DNA from: Rheinheimera sp. SA_1
GTDB lineage: Bacteria; Pseudomonadota; Gammaproteobacteria; Enterobacterales; Alteromonadaceae
Length of the DNA: 64,000 nucleotides
Assembly: GCF_001669775.1 (NCBI RefSeq)
Contig: NZ_LXWK01000015.1
Location: 62,001 to 126,000, forward strand
Direction: 5' to 3'
The position numbers and the translations under genes were made by a program. How positions within the stretch are numbered: the first letter of the stretch is position 1; each line of letters starts with the position of its first letter. This document shows positions 1 through 9,469 of this stretch, one piece after another. Below the pieces are notes generated by a model, which searched no databases, had not been told where the DNA came from, and saw only the letters and a list, made by a program, of their open reading frames with translations.

Positions 1-1409
1 TAGTCAACGGAAATAGCGTAGCGGTCGGTAATTAAGAAAGTGTCCTGGTTATAACGGGAATCTTCATGTAAAGACGAAGCACCCGGTTGCAGATCACCAA
101 TTTTCAGCTGTTTGCTTTGATAATAACCACCGGCAAATAAGGCGGCTGATATCAGCAGGATCACTGCAGCGACTTTCGGCTCAGCACTGGCCGACAACGC
201 CCGCCAGAATTTATCCGCTTTTGGTGTTGGAGCCGAAACCGCCTCAACATACGAAGGTTTAAAACGTACAAAGGACATCAGCACCGGTAATAAGAACAAG
301 TTGGTCAGAATAATCACGCCCACACCCAAACTTGCGGTGATCGCCAATTCGCGGATCACCCCAATCTCGATGATTAACAAGGTGATAAAACCAACAGTGT
401 CCGACAATAACGCCACGCCGCCCGGGATCATTAAATGACGGAAGCTGGCCTGCGCAGCCGTTTTGGCGTCAAGACCAGCGGCTACGTTTTTGCCGGTAGC
501 GTTGATCATCTGCACACCATGGCTCACGCCAATCGCAAACACTAAAAACGGTACCAGAATCGACATCGGATCAATGCCAAAACCGAGCACTGTTAATAAT
601 CCCATCTGCCAGATCACCGCAATCAGTGAACAGGCAATAGGTAATATTGTCAGGGTTACAGATTTGGAGAACAGGTAGACCATCACCGCCGTAATGGCGA
701 TAGCCACCGCGAAAAACGCCAGTACGCCTTTAGCACCATTTGCTACATCGCCGACCATTTTGGCAAAGCCGATGATATGCACTGAAATTTGTTCGTTTTC
801 ATACTGGCCACGGACATCGTTTTCCAATTGATTGGCAAAAGCGATGGTGTCGAGCTTTTCATTGGTATCCGGATTAATTTCCTGCAACTGCGCCGTGACC
901 ATAGCGCAGCTGTAATCGTCTGCAACCATCCGACCAACAATACCGGCTTTGTCGACATTCTGCTTAACGATGGCCAGGCCATTGGCATCGGCGGCAAAGT
1001 CAGCCGGGATCACCGGGCCACCGGCAAAACCGTCTTCCACCACTTCGACAAAACGGGTGCTTGGGCTAAACAAGGATTTCACTAACACCCGATCCACCCC
1101 TGGCATGTAATACACCTGGTCATGGATTTTCTTGAAGGTATCGAAAAACTGCGGGTTAAAAATATTGCCAGAGGCGTCACACACCGAAATCAGAATATTG
1201 TTAGCGCCGCCAAAATCTTTGGCGTGCTTTAAATAGGTCTGCATATATTCGTGTTTTAACGGAATATTTTTGGTAAAAGCTGCGTCGAGTTTAATCTGGC
1301 TGGCTTTAAACAATAAAAATAACGTCATGGCGACAAACGCCAGGATCACAAAACCGCGGTGACGAAACAGCGCATATTCGCACTTATTAATAAAACGACT
1401 GGTACTCAT
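1..1409 (-). CDS. RND/MMPL-family exporter, 3' end beyond window
   Basis: The reading frame starts with ATG at 1409 and is still open at the window edge, so only about 469 N-terminal residues are visible. The protein opens with a short cytoplasmic stretch, one membrane helix (VILAFVAMTLFLLF), a long periplasmic loop of roughly 190 residues, and then a block of closely packed hydrophobic helices (for example VLAFFAVAIAITAVMVYLF and ILVPFLVFAIGVSHG). This is the plan of the MMPL/HpnN branch of the RND superfamily, which is proton-driven and moves lipids or hydrophobic compounds. Its ATG overlaps the stop of the upstream YCF48-like gene (ATGA), so the two are translationally coupled. Substrate is unknown; family assignment is firm. 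Confidence 0.88.
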   Translation of the reverse strand, partial: MSTSRFINKCEYALFRHRGFVILAFVAMTLFLLFKASQIKLDAAFTKNIPLKHEYMQTYLKHAKDFGGANNILISVCDASGNIFNPQFFDTFKKIHDQVYYMPGVDRVLVKSLFSPSTRFVEVVEDGFAGGPVIPADFAADANGLAIVKQNVDKAGIVGRMVADDYSCAMVTAQLQEINPDTNEKLDTIAFANQLENDVRGQYENEQISVHIIGFAKMVGDVANGAKGVLAFFAVAIAITAVMVYLFSKSVTLTILPIACSLIAVIWQMGLLTVLGFGIDPMSILVPFLVFAIGVSHGVQMINATGKNVAAGLDAKTAAQASFRHLMIPGGVALLSDTVGFITLLIIEIGVIRELAITASLGVGVIILTNLFLLPVLMSFVRFKPSYVEAVSAPTPKADKFWRALSASAEPKVAAVILLISAALFAGGYYQSKQLKIGDLQPGASSLHEDSRYNQDTFLITDRYAISVD

Positions 1410-2437
1410 AAGGCTTTGCTTTCTTTTAACTGTATGGTTTTAATTCCGGTTTCGGTTGCCAGTACCAATTGGTTGGCAATCACCACCGCATTTAAAATGG
1501 CTTTGCCATCTTGCTGATTCATCGCAGCAAAAGTCTGGCCATCATCATCACTGAATAATAAAGTTCCGGCATTGCCCAGCAGATAGACCCGGCCGTTTTC
1601 ATCGTTGATTACACTGTTCAGTGTAGATGGCGACGGTACCGCAATTTGCTGCCAGCTCAGGCCCTGGTCAGTACTGCGAAACACGTGCCCACGCAAACCA
1701 ACGGCAATCAAACTTAGTGCTTTGGTTCTGGTGATGCCAAACAATGAGCCGTTATAAAATTCTGTTTGTCGTTGCCAGGTCAAACCGAAGTCCTGACTTT
1801 TGGCAAAAAAGCCGGCTTCACCGACCAGATAAAGCGTGGTGCCATCGGCATAAAGCCGGTTAAAATGTGGCAGCACCGAAGACATTTCGACGGCGAACCC
1901 TTCAGGGTCCGTTTCTTTTAACTCGGCTAACAGTTGTTGATCATCAACACTTGCCAGTTCCAGATGGAATTCATTGACCCAGGTTTTGCCTGCATCGCTG
2001 GTGCGATAAAACATGCCATATGCACCAACTGCAATTCCGTGCTGTGGGTCTTTAAAAAAGATATCAAATAATGGCTTATCCAATTCCGGCAGGAATTGCT
2101 GGATCTGCCAGCTGGCACCGCCATCATTCGAATGCAAAATACTGGCGTCATGTCCAACTGCCCAGCCATGGGTTTCGTCGGTGAAATAAATTGAATTCAG
2201 GTTTGATTGCAATGGCACCGGCATTTGTTGCCAGATCAGCCCGTCCATGCTTTGCAAGATGTGGCCGCGTTCGCCGGCAGCCATCCAGAATTTGGTGCCC
2301 ACCGGTACAATGTCGGTCAGCACCGAATTCACTGCACGTGGCAATTGGTAAGCGGCCTGAGGCGTAGTCTGCGCCAGCACAGGCGACGGCAGCAACACAC
2401 AACAAAGGCCTAATCTTGACAAAATTTTCGACATCAT
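1406..2437 (-). CDS. YCF48/BNR-type beta-propeller protein, exported
   Basis: 343 residues with a signal peptide (LGLCCVLLPSPVLAQ) followed by repeated propeller blades. The blades carry the recurring pattern of a glycine/aspartate turn, 'S.D.G..W' and 'A.G..G', for example LHSNDGGASWQ, YRTSDAGKTW, AKSQDFGLTWQ and FRSTDQGLSWQ. These are BNR/Asp-box repeats as in the YCF48/HCF136 family. The plant protein assists photosystem II assembly, but in heterotrophic bacteria the fold usually sits beside RND exporters and DUF1302/DUF1329 genes, as here. It probably acts in the periplasm as a partner of the exporter whose start codon it overlaps. A terminator separates it from the DUF1329 gene upstream, so it may have its own promoter or depend on read-through. 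Confidence 0.85.
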   Translation of the reverse strand: MMSKILSRLGLCCVLLPSPVLAQTTPQAAYQLPRAVNSVLTDIVPVGTKFWMAAGERGHILQSMDGLIWQQMPVPLQSNLNSIYFTDETHGWAVGHDASILHSNDGGASWQIQQFLPELDKPLFDIFFKDPQHGIAVGAYGMFYRTSDAGKTWVNEFHLELASVDDQQLLAELKETDPEGFAVEMSSVLPHFNRLYADGTTLYLVGEAGFFAKSQDFGLTWQRQTEFYNGSLFGITRTKALSLIAVGLRGHVFRSTDQGLSWQQIAVPSPSTLNSVINDENGRVYLLGNAGTLLFSDDDGQTFAAMNQQDGKAILNAVVIANQLVLATETGIKTIQLKESKAL

Positions 2438-2464
2438 TAGAGCTATTACTCAAGGGTTAAACTG

Positions 2465-2496
2465 AAACAAAAACGGTTGGCACAAGCCAACCGTTT
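2465..2496 (-). terminator. Rho-independent terminator after DUF1329 gene
   Basis: A perfect 10-bp stem (AAACGGTTGG / CCAACCGTTT, 2471-2496) with a 6-base loop is followed on the minus strand by a T-rich run (TTTTTGTTT). It lies just after the DUF1329 stop codon and would end the DUF1302-DUF1329 transcript. Confidence 0.85.
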
Positions 2497-2513
2497 GTCA
2501 TCACACCAGTTGA

Positions 2514-3875
2514 TTAACGGGTACCTTCCCGACGCAGTGCCGCCGGAGTAAAGTCGTTATCCGATAATTTCACTGAGAAATCATACATCCGGTCTTCGTT
2601 ATCTAAACCGATCGCGATATAGCGACGCGAGTTCAGATCATGATAAACCTCTAATGTACTCCAGTGGGTAGGTACTTCGTAGTAATTCAGACCATGTGCC
2701 ACTGCCACGCGGTATAATTCGCCACGGGCATCGTACAGATCGGCAACATGAATTTGCCAGCTGTCTTCATCGATATAAAACACCCGTTTGCCATACACAT
2801 GGCGCATGCCGGATTTCAGCGTTGCTTCAACAACCCAAACCCGGTGCTTTTCATAGCGGACATAATCAGGATTTAAGTGACCGGCCGTTAACAGGCTGTC
2901 GTACTTGGTTTCCTTGCTATGCAGCTTGTAGCTGTTATATGGAATCAACATTTCCTGTTTGCCTTTCAGCTCCCAGGTGTAACGATCTGGTGAGCCGTTA
3001 AACATGTCGAAATCATCGGTGGTCCGCAGGCCATCAGATGCAGTACCTGGCGCGTCATAAGCCACGTTTGGCGCACGACGAACACGGCGTTGACCAGTGT
3101 TGTAAGTCCACGCCTGACGAGGGGTTTTTACCTGATCCATCGTTTCGTGTACTAACAATGCAGTACCTGCCAGACGTGCTGGTGTAGTCACGCTTTGCTT
3201 AAAGCGGAACAGGATATTTTCTGCCTGCAATGCTTCAGCGGTGGCTTTTTGGTCAGAGTACTTAAACATGATCTCTTCGTTAAAGCCGATCAGGGTATAA
3301 GCACCGGTCGCCGTTGGCGCAGCCTGACCACCATTACGGGTTGCAGCTACACCACGGTAACGCACGATGTGGTTCCAAATCGCTTCCAAACCATTGGCTG
3401 GAATTGGGAACGGAATACCCACAGCAGCGTTGATAATACCGTTACCGCCCTGCACTAATTCGGCATTTGCAGCAATCGATTTGGTCGCATCGTACACATA
3501 TTGTGGGTAAGACGCTGAACGCTGCGTTGGATACACGTGCATTTTGTAGGTATCCGGGTACAGATTAAATAACGCCTGCTGACCAGGAGACAACAACGCT
3601 TTGTGTTGTTCCATGTTGGCTTTAGTTACTGTCATCACAACTTTATCAGCTGCAAACGGATCCGGATGGTGATCACCGGCTTTGTATCCCGCAGGAACCG
3701 CAGTAATACCGCCGTTCCATGCCGGAATACTGCCATCTTTATTACCAGCTTTTTCAGCACCCAGCGGTGTTAAATCAGCACCAAGACGCGCAACCTGGTC
3801 GGCTGGTAATTTAGCCAATGCGCCACAGCTGACAATCAAAGCAATGGCGGACGATAGTAGGGTGAGTTTTTTCAT
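2514..3875 (-). CDS. DUF1329 family exported protein
   Basis: 453 residues from the ATG at 3875; this start gives a clean signal peptide (MKKLTLLSSAIALIVSCGALA) whereas the longer open frame does not. Family features include the early segment LGADLTPLGAEKAGNKDGSIPAWNGG and a downstream RYRG motif. DUF1329 proteins are predicted to have a LolB/LolA-like open beta-barrel fold able to hold a lipid or other hydrophobic ligand, and they are almost always encoded next to a DUF1302 protein, as here (16-base gap). A periplasmic or outer-membrane role with DUF1302 in handling a hydrophobic substrate is inferred. No enzymatic motif is visible. Confidence 0.88.
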   Translation of the reverse strand: MKKLTLLSSAIALIVSCGALAKLPADQVARLGADLTPLGAEKAGNKDGSIPAWNGGITAVPAGYKAGDHHPDPFAADKVVMTVTKANMEQHKALLSPGQQALFNLYPDTYKMHVYPTQRSASYPQYVYDATKSIAANAELVQGGNGIINAAVGIPFPIPANGLEAIWNHIVRYRGVAATRNGGQAAPTATGAYTLIGFNEEIMFKYSDQKATAEALQAENILFRFKQSVTTPARLAGTALLVHETMDQVKTPRQAWTYNTGQRRVRRAPNVAYDAPGTASDGLRTTDDFDMFNGSPDRYTWELKGKQEMLIPYNSYKLHSKETKYDSLLTAGHLNPDYVRYEKHRVWVVEATLKSGMRHVYGKRVFYIDEDSWQIHVADLYDARGELYRVAVAHGLNYYEVPTHWSTLEVYHDLNSRRYIAIGLDNEDRMYDFSVKLSDNDFTPAALRREGTR

Positions 3876-3891
3876 AAGACTATCTCGTCCC

Positions 3892-6039
3892 TTATAATGA
3901 GTATTTGATGTTAAAAGACACAAAATCACGGTCTTCAGTGTTGTTGGTGGTGCCGACGCCATCAAAGAAAGCGTTGTACGAAACTTCCGCCGACCACTGG
4001 TTCAGATAATCAAAAGCTAAGCTATAGCTGACTGATTTTTTGTCTTCTGAGAACATAAACAATGGATCCGGTGTAATACCGTTCACGTCATGCGAAAACA
4101 CCAGCCGTTGCGTCAGGTTGACACCCGCCATAATGTTGTTGTAGTTCGCAATGGCAACTAAACGATAGCCCCAGGCTGAAGCCGTTGGGAACGGATTGGT
4201 TTCAGCACCATCAGACAAGCCTGTGTGCAGACCTGTTTTTAAAACTAATGGACCGCCGACACCGTTGGTACCATACAGCGGATAACCACTGCGATCGGTG
4301 TTTGGACCATTTAATCGCAGGACATCTTCGGACGGCATATCTTTGATCTTAATACCGCCAATTTCAGCCAATAAGGTGAAGTTGTCAGTATTAAGCACAG
4401 GTCCGAACAAGTGAGTGATAGTCACCTGAGCCTGCGTGGTATCAGCCAGGATATAACCCTGAGCAAATTGACCAGGCTGGACTTTTTTGCCATCAAAGCG
4501 ACCGATTTGTGAAATACCTGCTAAATCAGGGCGGATACCGGCGATAGCCAACTGTTCTGGCATACCAGCGTATAGAATTTCAACGTCATCAATTTGCAGC
4601 GGTTCATCCTGACGATACGCCAGTTCACCAGCAACTGAAGTGCCTTCCAACGTGGTATTAAAGCTGAAGCCATACAGTTTGATATCTTCAGGGTATTCAA
4701 TTAAACCCTTGGACATCGCTTTTAAGCTTGAGACGTTTTCTTTGGTAATTTTACCGGCGTTCGCAGCCAGGAAACCCAGGTCAGCCTGAATAGCTGCAGT
4801 GCGGAAATCTGAAGCGATACCAGAAATTACCGGGGTACGGCTGTGGTAATTCATGTAGTACAGAGCAAATTCAGTGTCATTCAGTTCTGGCGAGAAATAC
4901 TCAAATTTCAAACCATACTGGCCACCATCTTCCGGCTCAATCTCACCGGCATCACCGTAAGGACGTAATGTCACTTTGGTTGGATAAGCCAGATAAGCTT
5001 GCGACAACAGACCGAGCTGCGTTTGAGCTGCTTGTTTCTGCGCAGCAGTTGCATTTGGATTGGCCAAAATGGCACTGACCGCGGCAACTCCGGTGCCAAC
5101 ACCGTTTAATCCGGCTAACAAGGTGGATAAGTCAATATCCGGGTTACCAGCAAAACCTAACTGAATGTTTTGCGCATAACCGCCTTTACCGGCGAAGTCA
5201 TTGGTGGAGAAATATGAACCTGGTACAGGTAAGTAGCTGTTTTGCCACTCGTACTGGTAAAAGACTTCAGCAGAAAGCTGTTCGGTAATCCCTAAAGACG
5301 CCGAAAACATCCCAACCGGAATATAAGCTTCTTTTAAATCAGCACCCGGCAGGCGGGCAATACCAACGTCAATCGGCGTAATGTTGATACCATGCTGGAT
5401 TAGGGTACTTTCACCCCAGCTTAATACCTGATTACCCAACCGCATTGATAACGGGTTCGCACCGTCATTTAATGAGAAATTGGCGAAAACATAGGCATCC
5501 AGTAATCGGATATCACGGCAGGCTAAATCACGGGCTTCATCATCGGCACAGGCATCAACATGATTACCAGATACCGGGTTGGTGTAAGCCCCTTTGTCGT
5601 CCATCAGCGCCGAGTCATAAAAATACATGAAACGGGTAAACAGACCATAATCACCCTTAGTGATTGATAATTCGTGAGTTCCTTTAAATAACTCGGAGAA
5701 TTTGTCGCCTTTATCGTAGTTCAGGTTACCAGCGTCACCATTTGATGAGTAGCCACCTGGATTCTTCCAGATTTCAGACGGTGGATAAATGTTATTGGTC
5801 GCGGCGTTGTAGCCAGTCCAGTTAAATCTTGGATGATTAACTTTACTGATGGTGTCCCAATTCCGATCTTCGGTGCGGTAGCTGGCACCATAAGAAAAGC
5901 TTGAGTCGAATACAACTTCAACGTCGTCGCCAATAGTAAAACTGGCCGCTTGGATTGATGTTGCAGACAAGGCTAACAGCGCAGACGCGACGCTCAATGC
6001 TAAAGGATTTTTAGCAAAGGCAAATGGCCTTTTGTTCAT
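3892..6039 (-). CDS. DUF1302 family outer-membrane-like protein
   Basis: 715 residues with a signal peptide (LALSVASALLALSATSIQAA) and a long beta-rich body with alternating aromatic residues, ending in the aromatic-rich segment DFVSFNIKYSL, as expected for an outer-membrane barrel. The N-terminal stretch IGDDVEVVFDSSFSYGASYRTEDRNW and the later LRLGNQVLSWGES segment are typical of DUF1302. A strong ribosome-binding site (GGGGAGAT) lies 8 bases before the ATG. It is the first gene of the cluster, followed by DUF1329. The pairing with an RND exporter suggests passage of hydrophobic molecules through the envelope, an inference from genome context in the family rather than from a known substrate. 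Confidence 0.88.
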   Translation of the reverse strand: MNKRPFAFAKNPLALSVASALLALSATSIQAASFTIGDDVEVVFDSSFSYGASYRTEDRNWDTISKVNHPRFNWTGYNAATNNIYPPSEIWKNPGGYSSNGDAGNLNYDKGDKFSELFKGTHELSITKGDYGLFTRFMYFYDSALMDDKGAYTNPVSGNHVDACADDEARDLACRDIRLLDAYVFANFSLNDGANPLSMRLGNQVLSWGESTLIQHGINITPIDVGIARLPGADLKEAYIPVGMFSASLGITEQLSAEVFYQYEWQNSYLPVPGSYFSTNDFAGKGGYAQNIQLGFAGNPDIDLSTLLAGLNGVGTGVAAVSAILANPNATAAQKQAAQTQLGLLSQAYLAYPTKVTLRPYGDAGEIEPEDGGQYGLKFEYFSPELNDTEFALYYMNYHSRTPVISGIASDFRTAAIQADLGFLAANAGKITKENVSSLKAMSKGLIEYPEDIKLYGFSFNTTLEGTSVAGELAYRQDEPLQIDDVEILYAGMPEQLAIAGIRPDLAGISQIGRFDGKKVQPGQFAQGYILADTTQAQVTITHLFGPVLNTDNFTLLAEIGGIKIKDMPSEDVLRLNGPNTDRSGYPLYGTNGVGGPLVLKTGLHTGLSDGAETNPFPTASAWGYRLVAIANYNNIMAGVNLTQRLVFSHDVNGITPDPLFMFSEDKKSVSYSLAFDYLNQWSAEVSYNAFFDGVGTTNNTEDRDFVSFNIKYSL

Positions 6040-6356
6040 CTTGTGATCTCCCCCCCTGTCCCTGCAGGTATATTTTGTTTTTGTAATGAATGAGTGATTT
6101 CAACTGCTCTGATCTCTACCCACTTAGATAAAATAATTACATCATTTTCTAATGGGCGCAAGGCTTGGTTTGTCGTAAATCTGTTGATTTGGCTTTAGTT
6201 TTTTTTGTAATTGTAGTGTTCGGCCTCATTCCTGCCGCAGTTAAGTTTAACTGCATTTCAGAAACTGCCAAATTTATTACCTAACTCAATGAAAATTATA
6301 GGCAAATAACCTGAAAATACAGCAGTCGTTTTAATCTACCGTTTAAAGTAGTTACT
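6040..6356. other. AT-rich intergenic region upstream of DUF1302 gene
   Basis: About 317 bases without a gene. It must hold the promoter of the DUF1302 cluster, reading leftward. A possible sigma-70 pair on the minus strand is TTGCGC about 16 bases before TAATTA, some 110 bases upstream of the ATG, but this is weak. No clear terminator for the DUF2835 transcript was found. Confidence 0.35.
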
Positions 6357-6581
6357 CTAATTTATTTTTTTTAGAGCGACAAACTTGCCATGTTGGGTGG
6401 TGGTCAGTTCAAAGCGGCCAGATAGGCCGTTATGCGTGATAAAAGCACGAAAATTCTCGGCGCGCAGCTGCACTCTTTCGCCGGATTCGGCCTGCACCAG
6501 CACGTATTGAATGATGCCCTGATAATAACCAAGGCATTGTTCGGGTGACAACTCCAGTCGGAATCGATAAATACGCTGCAT
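6357..6581 (-). CDS. DUF2835 family small protein
   Basis: 74 residues resembling DUF2835 proteins: a short beta-rich domain with YYQGIIQYVLVQAESGERVQL, FRAFITHNGLSGRFEL and the ending KFVALKKI. Function is unknown in the family. The ATG shares one base with the pepN stop codon (TAATG), so translation is coupled to pepN. The same order (pepN then DUF2835) occurs in other gammaproteobacteria, which supports reading this as a real gene. Confidence 0.85.
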   Translation of the reverse strand: MQRIYRFRLELSPEQCLGYYQGIIQYVLVQAESGERVQLRAENFRAFITHNGLSGRFELTTTQHGKFVALKKIN

Positions 6582-9184
6582 TAGCTCAGACTTCTGGCAA
6601 CTTTTTCAAATAAGTCATTGCTGAGGCCTGGTTGGTCGCGTAACTGCCCTAATTGCTGTTGGATCAGATGCTGGCGGGCTTCGTCATAACGTTTCCATGA
6701 CAATAGCGGCGTCACCAGCCTGGCTGCCAGTTGTGGATTGCTGTGATCGATTTTCCCGACGATGCTTGCCAGCAACTGATAACCACGACCATCAGCACGA
6801 TGAAACTGCTGCGGATTGTAATGGCTAAAAGCACTGAATACCGCACGCACGCGGTTTGGATTATTCCAGCTAAATTGCGGATAATTGACAATATTTTCAA
6901 TAATTTCAAAAACTTTTGTCGTAGGTAGGCTGACCTGTAAACTGGCCCATTTATCAAAAATTAACGGATCCCGGCCGTCTTTTTCCAATAAATCCAGCAA
7001 CAACGGCTGTGCTAATTCAAGTCCGGCTTGCACAGCGGCTGTTAAGGTGGCCTGACGATCCGTCATATTATCTGCCTGCAGATAATGCTGCTGTAACAGC
7101 GCTGTGACAACAGCATTTTCTGGCACTGAACCAGCAGTCGAAATGGATTGTGCCAGATAGCCCAAACACAGGCTCTGCAATTTACGAATGCCAACCTGTG
7201 TTGATTGATATTGATAAGGCTGGCGTGGCAAGCGCTGATAACAGCGGCTTAATTCAGCCGTCAGCGCTTTGGCAATTTGCTGCCGGAAGCTCTGCAGTGT
7301 ATTGAGGATGCCGTCCACTGGGATCTGTGGATACTGTTCAGCCAAGGTATCAAAACCAGGTAACGCCAGTAGTTCGGCAGTAAATTCCAAATCTTCCAGC
7401 GGCTGGTCCAGCAATTGGCGGAACATCGACAGTAAACTTGCCGGTATCATCACAGGGTCAGCGGCGTCGACTGACTGACGTACCATATCAGACCAAATCT
7501 GTTGCATTGCATCCCAACGCGCCACACCATCGCTGGCATTGGCAGCAATAAACAATAAATCATCGAGGCTTATTTGTTGCACCAGCTTCACCGGCGCCGA
7601 AAAATCGGCCAGCACGACCGCTCGCACATTCGCTGGTACCTGCTCAAACACAAAACTCTGGCGCTCTTCAGTCAACACCAACAAATGCTGTTTCCGGTAA
7701 TTCAGATCAGCGCTGATTAATTCCAGCCGCACCGGCAGCACCAAAGGCAATTTTGGACTGCCATCGGCGGTAGCATCGGTCTGCTGCTGTAACGTCAGCG
7801 TGAAGCTTGCCAGCGCATCATCCTGCGTGGTGGTCACACTTAGCTCTGGAGTCCCTGCCTGCTGATACCAGCGACGGAACTGACTGAGATCAAACTGATT
7901 GGCATCTTGCATCGCCTGCACAAAGTCATCACAGGTGACCGCTTTGCCGTCAAAGCGCTGGAAATACAAATCCATGCCACGGCGAAAACCGGCCTGCCCT
8001 AGCAAAGTGTGCTGCATCCGGATCACTTCGGCGCCTTTGTCGTAGACAGTTACGGTATAAAAGTTATTCATCTCCAGCACTTGTTCCGGCCGGATCGGGT
8101 GCGCCATCGGGCCGGCATCTTCGGCAAATTGCGCAGTACGGATGGTTTTAATCGCATCAATCCGGCACAAGGTTGGTGAACCCATCGCGGCGCTGAATTG
8201 CTGATCCCGGAACACCGTTAGCCCTTCTTTCAGACTTAGCTGAAACCAATCGCGGCAGGTCACACGATTGCCGGTCCAGTTGTGGAAGTACTCGTGGCCG
8301 ATAATACTTTCGATATTAAAATAATCAACATCGGTGGCGGTTTGTGGATTGGCCAGCACGTATTTGCTATTAAAGACATTCAGGCCTTTATTCTCCATCG
8401 CGCCCATATTGAAGAAATCAACCGCGACCACCATATAAATATCTAAATCGTACTCCAGGCCAAACTCCTGTTCATCCCATAACATGGCGCGTTTTAACGA
8501 CTCCAGCGCAAACACCGCCCGCTGCCGGTTGCCCTTATCGACATAAAATTTCAGCGCCACTTCACGGCCACTGCCCGTGGTGTAACTATCGGCAAGCTCA
8601 TCAAAATCGCCTGCCACCAGCGCAAATAAGTAACAAGGTTTCGGAAATGGGTCCTGCCAGCTGACTCGTCTTTGGCCGTTTTCCAGGAGAGTGTCCGCAA
8701 TCAGATTACCGTTGGACAGCAAGTGCGGATAACTTTTAGCGTCGGCAACAATGTGCGTGGTAAACACCGCCAGTACATCCGGCCTGTCTTGATAATAAGT
8801 GATGCGGCGAAAGCCTTCGGCTTCACACTGGGTGCAATAGGCGCCGCCAGACAGATACAAACCTTCAAGCGCGGTATTTTCGGCCGGATTTAACTGCGTG
8901 ACAATTTTAAGCTCAAATTCGTCCGGCAGCTGAGCCAGAATAAGCTGCTCATCGGTCTGCTGATAGTCGGTCAGCGGCACATTATTCAGCCAGATACCCA
9001 GCAACTCAAAACCATGGCCATCTAACTGCAACGGTAATTGATGGGCGCCCTGGCGGCTGATTTTGCTAATCGCGGTGACCTGCGTCGCGGCTGGATCCAA
9101 CACAAATTCCAACTCGATACTGTGCGTGAGAAAGGAAGGTGCCTGATAATCGGCTAAACGTTTGATTTGACGCGACTGGCTCAT
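6581..9184 (-). CDS. pepN: Aminopeptidase N (M1 family, cytosolic)
   Basis: 867 residues from the ATG at 9184, which has GGAG 9 bases upstream; E. coli PepN has 870. The exopeptidase signature GAMEN is at residues 261-265 and the zinc site HEYFH at 297-301, with the third ligand in LKEG (E320). There is no signal peptide, consistent with the cytosolic enzyme that removes N-terminal residues from peptides late in protein breakdown. The C-terminal half forms the alpha-helical DUF3458-type domains. It is the first gene of a two-gene unit with DUF2835. Confidence 0.96.
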   Translation of the reverse strand: MSQSRQIKRLADYQAPSFLTHSIELEFVLDPAATQVTAISKISRQGAHQLPLQLDGHGFELLGIWLNNVPLTDYQQTDEQLILAQLPDEFELKIVTQLNPAENTALEGLYLSGGAYCTQCEAEGFRRITYYQDRPDVLAVFTTHIVADAKSYPHLLSNGNLIADTLLENGQRRVSWQDPFPKPCYLFALVAGDFDELADSYTTGSGREVALKFYVDKGNRQRAVFALESLKRAMLWDEQEFGLEYDLDIYMVVAVDFFNMGAMENKGLNVFNSKYVLANPQTATDVDYFNIESIIGHEYFHNWTGNRVTCRDWFQLSLKEGLTVFRDQQFSAAMGSPTLCRIDAIKTIRTAQFAEDAGPMAHPIRPEQVLEMNNFYTVTVYDKGAEVIRMQHTLLGQAGFRRGMDLYFQRFDGKAVTCDDFVQAMQDANQFDLSQFRRWYQQAGTPELSVTTTQDDALASFTLTLQQQTDATADGSPKLPLVLPVRLELISADLNYRKQHLLVLTEERQSFVFEQVPANVRAVVLADFSAPVKLVQQISLDDLLFIAANASDGVARWDAMQQIWSDMVRQSVDAADPVMIPASLLSMFRQLLDQPLEDLEFTAELLALPGFDTLAEQYPQIPVDGILNTLQSFRQQIAKALTAELSRCYQRLPRQPYQYQSTQVGIRKLQSLCLGYLAQSISTAGSVPENAVVTALLQQHYLQADNMTDRQATLTAAVQAGLELAQPLLLDLLEKDGRDPLIFDKWASLQVSLPTTKVFEIIENIVNYPQFSWNNPNRVRAVFSAFSHYNPQQFHRADGRGYQLLASIVGKIDHSNPQLAARLVTPLLSWKRYDEARQHLIQQQLGQLRDQPGLSNDLFEKVARSLS

Positions 9185-9248
9185 AACGACTCCATCAGAA
9201 AATACCGACAAAATGCCCGGTTCTGCGAACAGTGGACACTATCATGTA

Positions 9249-9282
9249 AAAGGCTGCCCTGACTTGAAGTCGGTACAGCCTT
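9249..9282 (-). terminator. Hairpin terminator downstream of nhaC
   Basis: Outer stem AAGGCTG/CAGCCTT and inner stem around GACTT/AAGTC form a long hairpin. On the minus strand it is followed by TTTTAC. It lies between the nhaC end and the pepN start and would separate the two units. Confidence 0.55.
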
Positions 9283-9335
9283 GCTTCGCTTGCAGAAACT
9301 AGTCACTTAGCTGAAAATTTTGCAGCGAAGTGAAC

Positions 9336-9463
9336 TATACCCAAAATCATTGAAGATTCGGGTAGGCGACAAGCTCGTGAGACCCCAGGAGCGTAGTTGT
9401 CCTATGTGACTGGGGTGAGCGAGCGAAGGCAACAACCCCGCATCTTCAAGGATGACGGGTATA
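9336..9463. repeat. Dispersed palindromic element, copy 1
   Basis: About 128 bp bounded by TATACCC and GGGTATA. Reading the minus strand it runs CATCCTTGAAG, GGGTTGTTGCC, CCCAGTCACATAGG, a hairpin turn, GTCGCCTACC, then TCAATGATTTTGGG. The core stem is ACCCCAG/CTGGGGT around CATAG/CTACG. Copies 2 and 3 near 27.0 and 30.0 kb share the same order of blocks. It lies just past the nhaC stop codon. Confidence 0.85.
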
Positions 9464-9469
9464 AATGAC

